Positions 34,528 to 44,236 of a DNA stretch of 64,000 nt are shown one piece after another. The stretch's first letter is position 1. The number at the start of each line of letters is the position of its first letter. Both the position numbers and the translations under genes were made by a program. The DNA is from Novosphingobium sp. 18050 (GTDB taxonomy: Bacteria > Pseudomonadota > Alphaproteobacteria > Sphingomonadales > Sphingomonadaceae): assembly GCF_902706195.1 (NCBI RefSeq), contig NZ_CACSJO010000015.1, positions 62,001 through 126,000 on the forward strand, read 5' to 3'. The notes under the pieces were generated by a model. That model searched no databases, was not told where the DNA came from, and worked only from the letters and a program-made list of their open reading frames with translations.

Positions 34528-37040
34528 CACGCCGCCTCCTCGTTCAGCGCGCGCACTTCGGCGGCGGTTCCGGCCTCCAGCGCCTTCGCCGCCAGCGCGG
34601 TCATGTCGGCAAGGCTGGCGCTGCGTATGCGCGCTTTGACCGCCGGAATGTCGCGCGGGGTCATCGACAGTTCGCTGACCCCAAGCCCGGTAAGCAGCGC
34701 CGCGCCGAAGGGATCGCCGGCAATGCCGCCGCACACGCCGACCCAGCGGTCATGCCGCGCTGCGCCTGCCACCGTCATCGCGATCAGGCGCAGGACGGCG
34801 GGGTGCAGGCTGTCGGCCTCGCTGGCAAGTTCCGGGTTCTGCCGGTCGATGGCGAGGGCGTACTGCGTCAGGTCGTTGGTGCCTATGGAGAAAAAGTCGG
34901 CATGCTCGGCCAGAACATGCGACTGCACGGCGGCAGCGGGAACCTCGATCATGATGCCGATGGGCACCACCGGGGCATCGAGTTCGGCGCGGATGCTCTC
35001 GCAGATTTCGCGAAGGGTCAGCAGTTCGGTGACCGAGGTAATCATCGGGAACATGATCGAAAGGTCGCCACCGTCCTTCGCCGCGCGGTAAAGCGCACGA
35101 AGCTGCGGCTCCAGCAGGTCGGGGCGGCGCAGCAGAAGCCGCGCACCGCGCACGCCAAGGAACGGGTTCTCCTCACGCGGCAGGTCCAGGTGCGGGACCT
35201 GCTTGTCGCCGCCAATGTCGAGCGCGCGCACGATCAGCGGACGCTCGGTGCCCAATGCCTCGATCATCTCACGGTAGATCGCATATTGCTCGTCTTCGGT
35301 CGGGCTGTCGCCGCGTTCGAGGAACAGGAACTCGGTGCGCATCAGGCCCACGCCCTCACCGCCCTGCGCCAGCGCGAAGGAGACCTGATCGGGGCGGTTT
35401 ACGTTTGCGCCGATCGCCACTTCATGACCGTCGACGGTGCGCGCGGGCTTCGAGCGTTCGGATTCCTCCTCCGCCCGTTTGCGCGCGATTTCGTCGATCC
35501 AGCCCCGCGCGGAGGCGAGGTCTGCGTCCGAAGGGTTGAGCCAGATGCGCCCGCCGTCTCCGTCGACGATGGCGGTGGCTCCGGCCGCCAGCGAGAGCAG
35601 GTCAGTGCCGCCCGCGACCATCGATGGTAGCCCCAGGGTACGGGCAAGGATCGCGCTGTGCGAAGTCGGCCCGCCCAGCGCGGTCGCGATCCCCGCCACC
35701 TTTTCGATGTCGAGCGTCGCGGTATCGGAAGGCGAAAGGTCGGCGGCAACGAGGATGCACGGCTCGTCCGGCAGGTCCGAAAGCGTGCCGATGCCAAGGC
35801 CCGGATCGATATGCGACAGCACCCGGCGGCCGATATCTTGGAAATCCGCCGCGCGGGCCGCCAGCACCGGGTTGCCCAGCGCCGAAAGCTGACCCGCCAT
35901 GCGCTCAACCGCCTGATGCCACGACCAAGCGACGCCGTGGCTCTCCACCATGATCTGGCAGGTCAGGGTGATAAGGTCGGTATCGTCCAGCAGCGCGGCC
36001 TGCGCCTTGAAGATCGCGGCTTCCGAAGCACCGAGACGGCGCGTTGTATCATCGACCAGCGCCTTCATTTGCGCGCGCGTGCGCACCAACGCATCGTCGA
36101 GCAGCGCCCCGCCCGCGGCAAGATCGACCGGCTGATCGGGCACCACAAGCTGGGTCGCGGCAAGGACATGGACTTTGCCGATGGCAAGGCCGGGGCTGGC
36201 CCCGACGCCTGCGATCATCGCGGTGTCGCCGTCCGGCTTCCACCCGCGCACAGGGGCCTTGGCCTTTTCGGCCGCGCGCGCGGCATCGGCCTTCTCCCGC
36301 GCGGAAAGCCGGGTCACCGCTTGGACGAACTGGTCCAGCGCACCCTTCGCACCCTCGCCCGAAGCGGAGATCGTTAGCGTATCCCCCGCCTTCAGCCCCA
36401 GTTGCAGCAGCGCGACCATGCTGCGCGGATCGGCCATTTCCTCGCCGTGACGCACGCGAAGTGGCACGCTTGCGGCCTTGGCCGCCTCGCTCCACACGGT
36501 GGCCGGGCGGGCGTGGAGGCCGGTGGGATAATCGACGGTCCAGCTGACCTGCTCGGCCAGATCCTGCGCAGGCTTTGCCGAGGAAGGACGCGGCGCATCC
36601 TCGAGCAGGGCACTTGAAATCAGCGCCTTATCGGCCGTTGTGAACAAACTTTCGAGCCGCACCTCGTCCTGGATCAGCCGGGTAAGACGGCGCAGGATGG
36701 CGATGTGGCTGTCCGAACTGGCGGCGATACCGACCACCAGATGAGCGCGCTGGCCGGGGTTCCACTCCACACCTTCGCGCAGTTGCAGCACGACGATGCC
36801 GTCCTTGCGCACCAGCCCTTTGTCCTCGCCCAACCCGTGCGGGATCGCCACGCCGGAGCCGAGGTACGTGTTCGCCACGGCCTCGCGCCGGATCATGCTT
36901 TCCTCATAACCCGGCCCGACGCAGCCAGCAGCGACGAGCAACTGCCCGGCCTGGCGAATCGCGTCGTCCTTGTTGGCGGCATGGGCATCGATCCGCACAA
37001 GATCGTCCAATCCCAGCGGATTGCGGGCATCTGCGAACAT
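34527..37040 (-). CDS. fruB: fructose PTS fusion protein EIIA-HPr-EI
   Basis: The 837-residue cytoplasmic protein joins three phosphocarrier steps of the PTS. EIIA(Fru), about 1-150, has the phospho-His68 in GVAIPHGLG; HPr, about 165-255, has His176 in GLHARPA and the conserved SMVALLQLGLKAGD; Enzyme I, from about 273, has His461 in GGPTSHSAI, the PEP-binding LMRTEFLF stretch and the VCGGIAGDP motif with its Cys. One polypeptide thus takes phosphate from PEP to the permease. ATG 37040 follows GGAGAGG; the ORF runs further upstream into the operator. The gene is divergent from the FruR-like regulator and controlled by the palindrome at 37075. Confidence 0.93.
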   Translation of the reverse strand: MFADARNPLGLDDLVRIDAHAANKDDAIRQAGQLLVAAGCVGPGYEESMIRREAVANTYLGSGVAIPHGLGEDKGLVRKDGIVVLQLREGVEWNPGQRAHLVVGIAASSDSHIAILRRLTRLIQDEVRLESLFTTADKALISSALLEDAPRPSSAKPAQDLAEQVSWTVDYPTGLHARPATVWSEAAKAASVPLRVRHGEEMADPRSMVALLQLGLKAGDTLTISASGEGAKGALDQFVQAVTRLSAREKADAARAAEKAKAPVRGWKPDGDTAMIAGVGASPGLAIGKVHVLAATQLVVPDQPVDLAAGGALLDDALVRTRAQMKALVDDTTRRLGASEAAIFKAQAALLDDTDLITLTCQIMVESHGVAWSWHQAVERMAGQLSALGNPVLAARAADFQDIGRRVLSHIDPGLGIGTLSDLPDEPCILVAADLSPSDTATLDIEKVAGIATALGGPTSHSAILARTLGLPSMVAGGTDLLSLAAGATAIVDGDGGRIWLNPSDADLASARGWIDEIARKRAEEESERSKPARTVDGHEVAIGANVNRPDQVSFALAQGGEGVGLMRTEFLFLERGDSPTEDEQYAIYREMIEALGTERPLIVRALDIGGDKQVPHLDLPREENPFLGVRGARLLLRRPDLLEPQLRALYRAAKDGGDLSIMFPMITSVTELLTLREICESIRAELDAPVVPIGIMIEVPAAAVQSHVLAEHADFFSIGTNDLTQYALAIDRQNPELASEADSLHPAVLRLIAMTVAGAARHDRWVGVCGGIAGDPFGAALLTGLGVSELSMTPRDIPAVKARIRSASLADMTALAAKALEAGTAAEVRALNEEAA

Positions 37041-37074
37041 GAAACAGCCTCTCCAGTCTTTGTTCTCTCGCCTT

Positions 37075-37088
37075 AGAAAACGTTTTCT
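37075..37088. promoter_or_regulatory. FruR-type operator AGAAAACGTTTTCT
   Basis: A perfect 14-base palindrome with a central CG lies 35 bases upstream of the EIIA-HPr-EI start and about 100 bases before the divergent LacI-family gene. This form is typical of LacI/FruR operators. It is the likely site at which the neighbouring regulator represses the fructose operon. Confidence 0.7.
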
Positions 37089-37188
37089 CACAAAATTGTC
37101 AAGGGTCTTGCGTTGACGCCCTCAATTCCAGCATAAGCGGCCAAACGGTGCGCAGTTCCCAATGCACTTGATGGAGAACGATTTCCCG

Positions 37189-38208
37189 ATGGCTGTCGGA
37201 ATCAAGGATGTCGCGAAAGTAGCGCAGGTTTCCCCGGCCACGGTTTCACGGGTTCTGGCGGGCCGTGCGGTCGATCCGGCGATGCAGGAACGGGTGATGG
37301 CGGCGGTCAAATCCACTGGATACCGCCCCAATCTGGCAGCGCGGCGACTGCGTTCGCGCCACAGCAACACCATCGGCCTGATCGTCGCCGATATCCGCAA
37401 TCCGTTCTTCACCGCCGTTTCGCGCGCGATCGAGGACATCGCCTATACACGCGGCCTGCGCGTCATCCTGTGCAACACCGACGAAGACCCCGAGCGCGAG
37501 GCGATGTACCTGCAACTGATGCAGGAGGAACGCGTCACCGGCGTAGTGCTGGCCCCGTCGCGCGCAGGCTCAGAAACCGCCGGACGGTTCAGCACCGACT
37601 TCCCGATGGTCCTGATCGACCGCGCCGTGCCGGGAGCAACGCGCGACTGCGTGGTACTCGACAACGAGGCGATGGCGGCAGGTCTGGTCACCCACCTTCA
37701 CGAGCAGGGCCATGCCCGCATCGCCGGCCTGTTCGGCGCACTGAGCGCCACGGGCGTCCAGCGCCGCATCGGCTTCGAGCGCGCCGCTGCTGCGCTGGGC
37801 GTCGAGACGCAGGCGCTGTCGGTCCCCCACGGCGTGGGCGAGGCGGAAAAGGCCGCAGTCGCCGCGATGTCCGGGCCTTGCCCGCCCACCGCCCTGCTCG
37901 CCAGCAACGGCGTGATGCTGATGGCGGTGCTGCGTGCGCTCCATGCCCTCGGCCTCTCGGTGCCGGGCGACGTTGCGCTTGTCGGCTTCGACAAGGAGGA
38001 CTGGATGGAGTTCGTCGGCGGTGGCCTCACCGTGATCGAGCAGCCGGTGGAGGAGATCGGCCGCGCCGCGATGTCCATGCTGTTCGAACGTATCGACCAC
38101 CCCGATGCCGCCGCGCGCCGGGTGGTGCTGGCCGGACGGCTCGTCGCCCGCGCATCCAGTTCGCCGCCCCGCGCGACAAGCCTGCAAATTCAGGAGATAA
38201 ACCCATGA
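37189..38208 (+). CDS. LacI-family regulator of the fructose operon (FruR-like)
   Basis: The 339-residue protein has a LacI head (VGIKDVAKVAQVSPATVSRV at its very start, hinge PNLAARRLRSRHSNTIGLIVADIRNPFF) and a periplasmic-binding-fold core with LVGFDKEDWMEFV. It is divergent from the fructose operon, and the palindrome at 37075-37088 is its probable operator; fructose 1-phosphate is the common effector for this group. GGAGAA lies ten bases before ATG 37189, which I chose over in-frame ATGs at 37162 and 37171. Its stop overlaps the next start (ATGA). Confidence 0.87.
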   Translation: MAVGIKDVAKVAQVSPATVSRVLAGRAVDPAMQERVMAAVKSTGYRPNLAARRLRSRHSNTIGLIVADIRNPFFTAVSRAIEDIAYTRGLRVILCNTDEDPEREAMYLQLMQEERVTGVVLAPSRAGSETAGRFSTDFPMVLIDRAVPGATRDCVVLDNEAMAAGLVTHLHEQGHARIAGLFGALSATGVQRRIGFERAAAALGVETQALSVPHGVGEAEKAAVAAMSGPCPPTALLASNGVMLMAVLRALHALGLSVPGDVALVGFDKEDWMEFVGGGLTVIEQPVEEIGRAAMSMLFERIDHPDAAARRVVLAGRLVARASSSPPRATSLQIQEINP

Positions 38209-39047
38209 AACCACCGATCGGCCGTGACACGAAGCTGTGCATGTCGCTCTCGGCCCGGCCCGGCAATGCTGGCTCGATGCTGCACAACCGGCTCTACGAA
38301 CTGCTGGGGCTGGACTATGTCTACAAGTCGTTCAGCACCGCCGACCTGCCCGCCGCGATCGGCGGCATCCGGGCGCTGGGCATTCGCGGCTGCGCGGTTT
38401 CGATGCCGTTCAAGGAAGCGGTGATCCCGCTGATCGACGCCATGGAACCCTCTGCCAGCGCGATCGACAGCGTGAATACGATCGTCAACGATGACGGCCG
38501 GCTGACCGGATACAACACCGACTTCGTGGCCGTCCGCGACCTCCTCGTCCAGCGTTCGATCGACCCGGCCCTGCCCTTCGTGGTGCGCGGCAGCGGCGGC
38601 ATGGCCAAGGCAGTGGTCGCCGCGCTGCGCGATTGCGGCTTCCGCGAAGGCGTTGTCGTCGCCCGCAACCGCGAGGCAGGGCAGGCGCTGGCGGAGCAGT
38701 ACGGCTATGCATGGCAGGCCGAAGTTCCCGTGCAGGGCGCGCCGCTGCTTATCAACGTCACCCCGCTGGGCATGGCCGGTGCGGACGAAGCCGCGATGAG
38801 CTTCGACGACACGCAGATCGCCGCTTGCGAGGTCGCTTTCGACGTGGTCGCCCAGCCCGCCATCACTCCTTTCATCCTCGCAGCGGACAAGGTTGGAAAG
38901 ACGATCATTTCAGGCGCGGAGGTCATCGTGCTTCAGGCGGTGGAACAGTTCGTGCTCTACACCGGCATCCGCCCGGAGCCGGAGATGATCCGCGATGCCG
39001 TGCTCGTAGCGCACGGCCCGCAGGTTGCGGAGCGGCTGATCCTGTAA
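38205..39047 (+). CDS. shikimate dehydrogenase-like protein, HI0607 (SdhL) type
   Basis: The 280-residue protein has the AroE fold: an N-terminal substrate domain with CMSLSARPGN and AVSMPFKE, and a nucleotide-binding domain with VVRGSGGMAKAVVAAL, followed by INVTPLGMAG and ISGAEVIVLQAVEQF. The opening KLCMSLSARPGNAGS and IRGCAVSMPFKEA closely recall Haemophilus HI0607, the shikimate dehydrogenase-like class, whose physiological role is unclear. The start overlaps the FruR-like stop (ATGA), with CAGGAGA upstream, so it is cotranscribed with a fructose regulator. It is probably not the main AroE of the cell. A sugar-acid or quinate-type substrate is possible. Confidence 0.78.
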   Translation: MKPPIGRDTKLCMSLSARPGNAGSMLHNRLYELLGLDYVYKSFSTADLPAAIGGIRALGIRGCAVSMPFKEAVIPLIDAMEPSASAIDSVNTIVNDDGRLTGYNTDFVAVRDLLVQRSIDPALPFVVRGSGGMAKAVVAALRDCGFREGVVVARNREAGQALAEQYGYAWQAEVPVQGAPLLINVTPLGMAGADEAAMSFDDTQIAACEVAFDVVAQPAITPFILAADKVGKTIISGAEVIVLQAVEQFVLYTGIRPEPEMIRDAVLVAHGPQVAERLIL

Positions 39048-39089
39048 AATACCTCGTGAAATTGCTCATGTAATCGGTTGTATCCGTCA

Positions 39090-39131
39090 AAGCGGCTCGC
39101 GGGGGCTTCCGAATCCGCCCCCAAACCGCTT
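39090..39131. terminator. nested stem-loop between sdhL-like gene and fbp
   Basis: Outer arms AAGCGG/CCGCTT and inner arms GGGGGC/GCCCCC form a nested hairpin in the gap before fbp. No long T tract follows, so it may be an attenuator or an RNA stabiliser rather than a strong terminator. Confidence 0.4.
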
Positions 39132-39185
39132 ATGTCGTGCGCGTCCGCGGCGAAACGTCGCATCCCCAATGAGAGTATGCCAAGG

Positions 39186-40211
39186 ATGAAGCGCCTTACC
39201 CTGACCCGGTTCATGATCGAGGAACAGCGTCGCTCCGGCGTCCTGCGGCCCGAACTTCGCCTGCTGATCGAGACGGTCGCGCGCGCCTGCAAGACTATCA
39301 GCCACTCCATCGGCAAGGGTGCGCTGGGTGAAGTGCTGGGCAGCCTCGGCAGCGAGAACGTGCAGGGCGAGGTCCAGAAGAAGCTGGACGTGATCGCCAA
39401 CGAACTGCTCCTCGAAGCGAACGAATGGGGCGGCCACCTCGCCGCCATGGCGTCCGAGGAAATGGAGACGATCCACCGCATCCCCAACCGTTATCCCAAG
39501 GGCGAATACCTGCTGCTGTTCGATCCCATCGACGGGTCCAGCAACATCGACGTCGGCCTTTCGGTGGGCACGATCTTCTCGGTCCTGCGCGCGCCTGCAA
39601 GCGCCTCGGGCCGCGAGATCACCGAGGAGGATTTCATGCAGCCGGGCGCCACGCAGGTCGCATCGGGCTATGCGATCTACGGCCCGCAGACGCTGCTGGT
39701 GCTGACGCTGGGCACCGGCGTCTACGAGTTCACTCTCGACCGCGAAGTCGGCGCCTGGAAGATGACCGACGGGCCGCTGAAGATCCCGGCGGGTAACTGC
39801 GAATTCGCCATCAACATGGCCCGTCACAAGCAATGGTCGCCCGCGATCACGCGCTATATCGACGAGCGTATGGAGGGTGAAACCGGCCCCTGCGCCAAGG
39901 ACTACAACATGCGCTGGACCGGCTCGATGGTAGCCGACGTGCACCGTATCCTGAAGCGCGGCGGCGTGTTCCTCTACCCGGCAGACCACCGCACCCCCGG
40001 CAAGGCGCGCCTTCGCCTGATGTACGAAGCCAACCCGATGGCCATGCTCATCGAGCAGGCCGGCGGCGCCGCCAACAACGGCTTGGACCGTATCCTCGAC
40101 ATCCTCCCTACCGGCCTGCACGAACGCGTGGGCGTGGTACTGGGCGACAAGACCGAGGTCGAGACCGTCGCGGCCTACGGCCACGAAGCCATGGATACCG
40201 TCGGACACTGA
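39186..40211 (+). CDS. fbp: fructose-1,6-bisphosphatase class I
   Basis: The 341-residue enzyme hydrolyses fructose 1,6-bisphosphate to fructose 6-phosphate. The metal-binding and signature motif [17 protein letters not shown] is at about 118-134, with the upstream acidic ASEEME; other family parts include [22 protein letters not shown] and YPADHRTP. Length agrees with class I enzymes. ATG 39186 has GAGAG about ten bases upstream. Placed after the fructose genes, it lets fructose 1-phosphate-derived bisphosphate enter hexose phosphate and Entner-Doudoroff routes, which matters in sphingomonads that commonly lack phosphofructokinase. The last point is general knowledge, not visible here. Confidence 0.93.
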   Translation: MKRLTLTRFMIEEQRRSGVLRPELRLLIETVARACKTISHSIGKGALGEVLGSLGSENVQGEVQKKLDVIANELLLEANEWGGHLAAMASEEMETIHRIPNRYPKGEYLLLFDPIDGSSNIDVGLSVGTIFSVLRAPASASGREITEEDFMQPGATQVASGYAIYGPQTLLVLTLGTGVYEFTLDREVGAWKMTDGPLKIPAGNCEFAINMARHKQWSPAITRYIDERMEGETGPCAKDYNMRWTGSMVADVHRILKRGGVFLYPADHRTPGKARLRLMYEANPMAMLIEQAGGAANNGLDRILDILPTGLHERVGVVLGDKTEVETVAAYGHEAMDTVGH

Positions 40212-40217
40212 TGCACG

Positions 40218-40260
40218 GGCATCTCCGGCGCCATGCGATAGAGCGGGTGCCGGAGATGCC
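40218..40260. terminator. long inverted repeat after fbp, possible bidirectional terminator
   Basis: Perfect 12-base arms GGCATCTCCGGC and GCCGGAGATGCC are separated by 19 bases between the convergent fbp and TetR genes. A T tract is lacking on both sides, so Rho-independent termination is uncertain, but the position is right. Confidence 0.45.
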
Positions 40261-40301
40261 AAACGCCGAACATACCGGGTTCCAGCGCGCGATCGCCCGG
40301 T

Positions 40302-41489
40302 TCAGCCCGCGAACAAAGCAATCACGGACTCCAGTTCGCCGCGAATGGCCTTTTCCGGCGGTCTCGTGGCAGGGTCGGCACAGCTCCTGATAAGCGAAGC
40401 GGTGAAACCCGAGAACAGCGCCGCCTCGACCATGCCCACGGCCCGATCAGGCCCCAACAGCCCCTGCAAAGTTCGCCGCGATGCGCGCCCTCGCAGATAG
40501 CGCAGCTGCAGGCCGAATTGACGCAGTGACGCATCGCGCGCCACCGCGATGAACAGTTCGTTGCTGCCCCGCGCGCTGGTGCCGGTGCATAGCAGATCTA
40601 CGATACCGTTCACCACGTCCTGCGCATCGTGGGTCACCGCTGCGCCAGTGCCTGCCTGCATACGTTCGAGGTTGGCGCTGTAGAGCCCCTCGAACGCCGC
40701 CTCGATCAGCGCCGACTTGGTTTTGAACTTGTGCGAAACCATGCCCAGCGTCAGCCCCGCGCGCTCGGCGACCATGCGATGGGTCAGGCTGGCAACGCCG
40801 CTTGTACCGATCAATTCGGCGGCCGCAGTAACGATTTGCGCCGCCATGGGATCGCGTTGAGGGAGCGTAGGCATGGAGCGCATGGCCTCCTCACGCGCGA
40901 ATTCACGCCACGGCGCGGGCGGTACCGGCTTGCGGCAGAACAACGCGCCCAGCGTGCGCGCCGTCTCGTCCAGCCCAGCACGGTCAACCAGCCGGCGCCA
41001 GCGGATCATATGCAGGAAGCTCTCGTTTTCAAACATGCGGTCCGCGATCCCGGCGAACTCCCCCAAAGCGAATCGCTCACCCACCTCCTGCCAGAACCCG
41101 GCCCAAAGCTGCTCCCACTCGCGCCCGACCGCATCGAAAAGGGCATTTTCTCCGGCAAGAAGCCCGCATTCGCGCCAGGCGAACGCAAGGTCACGCTGAC
41201 GGATCGCCCAGTCGTCGACTGCCTCGGCAAAGAAACCGGCAAATGCCTCAGGACGGCCCGGCAGCCCCTCCGCCTCCTCCAGCATTTCCTTGCACCAGCC
41301 CTTTGCCCGGACCAGCTGCGCCTGCTGTGCCGCTGCCAACAAGTGTTCCATAGATTCAAAGTGATGATAGATGGAAGATACCGGAACTCCGGCCGCAACG
41401 CTGATCCGGCGGGCTGAAATCGCCGCACCGCCCTGTTCCTCCCATTGCCCCTGAACCGTGGCGACAAGTCGATCATATGACGAAGGCAT
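40302..41489 (-). CDS. tandem TetR-family regulator (two DNA-binding domains)
   Basis: The 395-residue protein is about twice the usual TetR length. Residues 22-50 (ISARRISVAAGVPVSSIYHHF) form one TetR helix-turn-helix, followed by a helical core to about 195; a second helix-turn-helix (LTHRMVAERAGLTLGMVSHKF) stands at about 230-255, followed by a second core to the end. So it is a fusion of two TetR units, a covalent pseudo-dimer. ATG 41489 was chosen over GTG 41492. It is divergent from the TonB receptor at 41671 and may control it. The ligand is unknown. Both halves keep plausible recognition helices. Confidence 0.82.
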   Translation of the reverse strand: MPSSYDRLVATVQGQWEEQGGAAISARRISVAAGVPVSSIYHHFESMEHLLAAAQQAQLVRAKGWCKEMLEEAEGLPGRPEAFAGFFAEAVDDWAIRQRDLAFAWRECGLLAGENALFDAVGREWEQLWAGFWQEVGERFALGEFAGIADRMFENESFLHMIRWRRLVDRAGLDETARTLGALFCRKPVPPAPWREFAREEAMRSMPTLPQRDPMAAQIVTAAAELIGTSGVASLTHRMVAERAGLTLGMVSHKFKTKSALIEAAFEGLYSANLERMQAGTGAAVTHDAQDVVNGIVDLLCTGTSARGSNELFIAVARDASLRQFGLQLRYLRGRASRRTLQGLLGPDRAVGMVEAALFSGFTASLIRSCADPATRPPEKAIRGELESVIALFAG

Positions 41490-41670
41490 CACGCTTTCCC
41501 GAGATTTCGCAAACGGCGGCGCACCCGATTGCTACGCAACGCCTAGCAGACCACCGCGACACAATCGAGCAATAGTGTACACCCCTTGCCCGCATTCAAA
41601 TCGGACCATAGTGTCACCATAGCTACATACAACCGTTCTAGCCGCCCCTCATCCAATCGGGGGAAACATC

Positions 41671-44220
41671 GTGAAACTGCATATGTCCACCTTCTTGCGT
41701 TCGACCGCGCTTGCTGGCGCCTTTGCCGCCACCTTCGCCAATAGCGCTCTTGCCCATGCAAACGAGGAAGAGAACGTCGGCGAAGACATCGTCGTCACTG
41801 GTTCGATCGTGTCGGCCCAGCAGGATTCGATTTCGGCCAAGCGCCGCGCAGACAACCTTTCGGACATTGCCGCCTCCGACGCAGTGGGCCGCTTCCCCGA
41901 CCAGAACGCCGCCGCCGCGCTTTCGCGCCTTCCGGCCGTTGCCGTGCAGCGCGATCAGGGTCAGGAGCGCTACATCCAGGTGCGCGGCGCCCCCAACCGC
42001 TGGACTTCGGTGAGCATCGACGGCGTGCCCATGGTCGGCGTCGACGAAGGCGGCGATACCCGCGCCTTCCGCTTCGACGCGATCCCCGCCGTGCTGCTCT
42101 CGCAGATGGTGGTCAACAAGTCGCTCACCTCCAACCTGCAAGCCGACGCCGTCGTCGCCACGATCGACCTCAAGACCTATTCGCCGATGGAGCAGAAGGG
42201 CCTGCACGTCTCGGGCGATGCGGGTTACGGCTTCATGGACCTGGGCAAGGGCGAACAACGCCAAGGTTCGCTACGCCTTTCATGGTCGAACGACACGTTC
42301 GGTTTCGTCGTCGGCGGATCGCACTACCGCCGCAAGCAGTTGACCGACAACCGCGAAGTCGGCGCCTACGACGCCAAGGGACCGACCGAATTCGACGTTC
42401 GCCAGTACGAGATCGAACGCTGGAACAACGGCCTTTTCGCCGGCGTCGAATACCAGCCGGAAGAAGGCAAGCGCATCTATGCAAAGGCGATCTTCTCGGA
42501 ATTCAACGATAACGAGCAGCGCAATCAGTACGAATTCCGCCTCGACCGCGCGGCCAGCGGAACCCGCACACAGGACAGCGGCAACCTGACCGGCGTGCCC
42601 CTGCGCGGCAGCTTCAACTTTGGCGAATACCGCAACCGCAACTACATCGGCACCATCGGCGGCGACTACGAAGGCGACGACGGCTTCAACGCCTCGTTCA
42701 AGTTCAACTATGCGCGCACCGAAAACAGTACGTTCCTGCCGCTCGTACAGGCATCGACCAGCGGCGCCAACAACCTCAACTTCACATATGACAACAGCGA
42801 CCCGCGCTTCCCCATCGTCGATGTCGCGGGCACGTTTAACCAGGCGAGCCTCAGCAATGCCGGCGCCTATGTTTTGCTCGGCCGCCAGAAGACGATTTCC
42901 GACAGCTACACCGTCAAGCTCGACCTGTCGAAGCAGATGGGCGACCTGACCCTGTCCGCCGGCGGCCTCTATGTGGACCGCGACATCAGCGGCAATGCGC
43001 TGTCGATCTCTAACATGGCGATGCTCGCCAACGGGGCCGCTGTAGGTCAGCCGTTCAACATCAACAGCTACGTCACCGACAAGGCCTGGGACACGGGTTT
43101 CCCGCTGGGCGTCCAGCTCAACTATGTCGACAACGTGGCGATGCGCCGCGACATCGACAGCCTGCTGGGCCGCCTGCAGACGGCGGGCCTCTACAACCCG
43201 GACCTCGACGTGCCCGGCACCGACCGCTACTTCCAGCGCGAGCAGACACTGGCCGGCTACGCCATGGCCCGCCTCGAAACCGGCAAGCTGACGGCAGTGG
43301 GCGGCGTGCGCGTCGAGAATTACGTGCTCGACAATTCCGGCTCGGTGCTGGCCAGCGGCACGTATACCGGGCTTGATCGCCGCACCAGCAAGACCGACTT
43401 CTTCCCCAGCCTCAACCTGAAGTTCGATGCGACCGACAACCTCGTCCTGCGCCTTGCCGGCCAGCGCGGCGTGTCCCGCCCGGCTTATGGAGCGATCCGC
43501 GTCGGTGCCTCGATCAACGATAGCAACAATCCCGGCACGGTCGGCGGCGGCAACCCCTTCCTCAAGCCGGAATACACCTGGGGGGCGGATGCCAGCATTG
43601 AATATTACCTTCCCGGGAACGGCATGATTTCGGTCGCAGGTTTCAGCCGCTGGGTCGACAACGTGCTGTACCAGACGCAGGCTGCGGTCGGTTCCGACTT
43701 CTACAACTTCGGCGGCGTCGACCGTTCGAACTACCTGCTTTCCGGCACTTACAACGGCAAGAGCGGCAAGCTCTACGGCGTCGAGTTCAACGTGCTCAAG
43801 CAGTTCGACTTCCTGCCGGGCGCGCTGGACGGCCTGGGCTTTCAGGGCAACCTGACCCTGCTCGACGGCCAGTTCGACACCCCCACCGAGCAGAACATTG
43901 CCTTCCAGGGCATGTCGGACACCATCGCTAATGCCTCTGTCTTCTACGAAAAGTACGGCGTTTCCGCCCGCGTCAGTTACCAGTGGCGCTCGGACTGGCT
44001 GGACACATTGGGGGGCATGGGCAGCGGCGAATATCGCAAGGGCTACGAGAACGTCGACGTCTCGCTGCGCTATGCGCTGACCGAGAACTTCACTCTGTTC
44101 GCCGATCTGGCCAATCTGACGAACGAAAAGTACATCGCCTATCAGGGCACCACCGCGACCCCGACGGAAGTCGAGCAGATCGGTGCGCGCTACCTGTTCG
44201 GCGTCCGCTTCAGCTACTGA
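41671..44220 (+). CDS. TonB-dependent receptor paired with a phosphatase
   Basis: The 849-residue receptor has a signal peptide (FLRSTALAGAFAATFANSALA), a TonB box EDIVVTG (38-44), a plug (PDQNAAAALSRLPAVAVQRDQGQ, with VQVR-like IQVRGAPNR) and a barrel that ends in YLFGVRFSY, with the classical C-terminal aromatic. GTG 41671 is preceded by GGGGGAA; ATG 41683 is an alternative. The next gene, 16 bases on, encodes an exported Tyr-phosphatase-like enzyme, so the receptor may import a phosphorylated organic compound or a product of that enzyme. The divergent double TetR regulator could control the pair. Substrate is unknown. Confidence 0.9.
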   Translation: MKLHMSTFLRSTALAGAFAATFANSALAHANEEENVGEDIVVTGSIVSAQQDSISAKRRADNLSDIAASDAVGRFPDQNAAAALSRLPAVAVQRDQGQERYIQVRGAPNRWTSVSIDGVPMVGVDEGGDTRAFRFDAIPAVLLSQMVVNKSLTSNLQADAVVATIDLKTYSPMEQKGLHVSGDAGYGFMDLGKGEQRQGSLRLSWSNDTFGFVVGGSHYRRKQLTDNREVGAYDAKGPTEFDVRQYEIERWNNGLFAGVEYQPEEGKRIYAKAIFSEFNDNEQRNQYEFRLDRAASGTRTQDSGNLTGVPLRGSFNFGEYRNRNYIGTIGGDYEGDDGFNASFKFNYARTENSTFLPLVQASTSGANNLNFTYDNSDPRFPIVDVAGTFNQASLSNAGAYVLLGRQKTISDSYTVKLDLSKQMGDLTLSAGGLYVDRDISGNALSISNMAMLANGAAVGQPFNINSYVTDKAWDTGFPLGVQLNYVDNVAMRRDIDSLLGRLQTAGLYNPDLDVPGTDRYFQREQTLAGYAMARLETGKLTAVGGVRVENYVLDNSGSVLASGTYTGLDRRTSKTDFFPSLNLKFDATDNLVLRLAGQRGVSRPAYGAIRVGASINDSNNPGTVGGGNPFLKPEYTWGADASIEYYLPGNGMISVAGFSRWVDNVLYQTQAAVGSDFYNFGGVDRSNYLLSGTYNGKSGKLYGVEFNVLKQFDFLPGALDGLGFQGNLTLLDGQFDTPTEQNIAFQGMSDTIANASVFYEKYGVSARVSYQWRSDWLDTLGGMGSGEYRKGYENVDVSLRYALTENFTLFADLANLTNEKYIAYQGTTATPTEVEQIGARYLFGVRFSY

Positions 44221-44236
44221 TAGGGAGGACCTGAAA

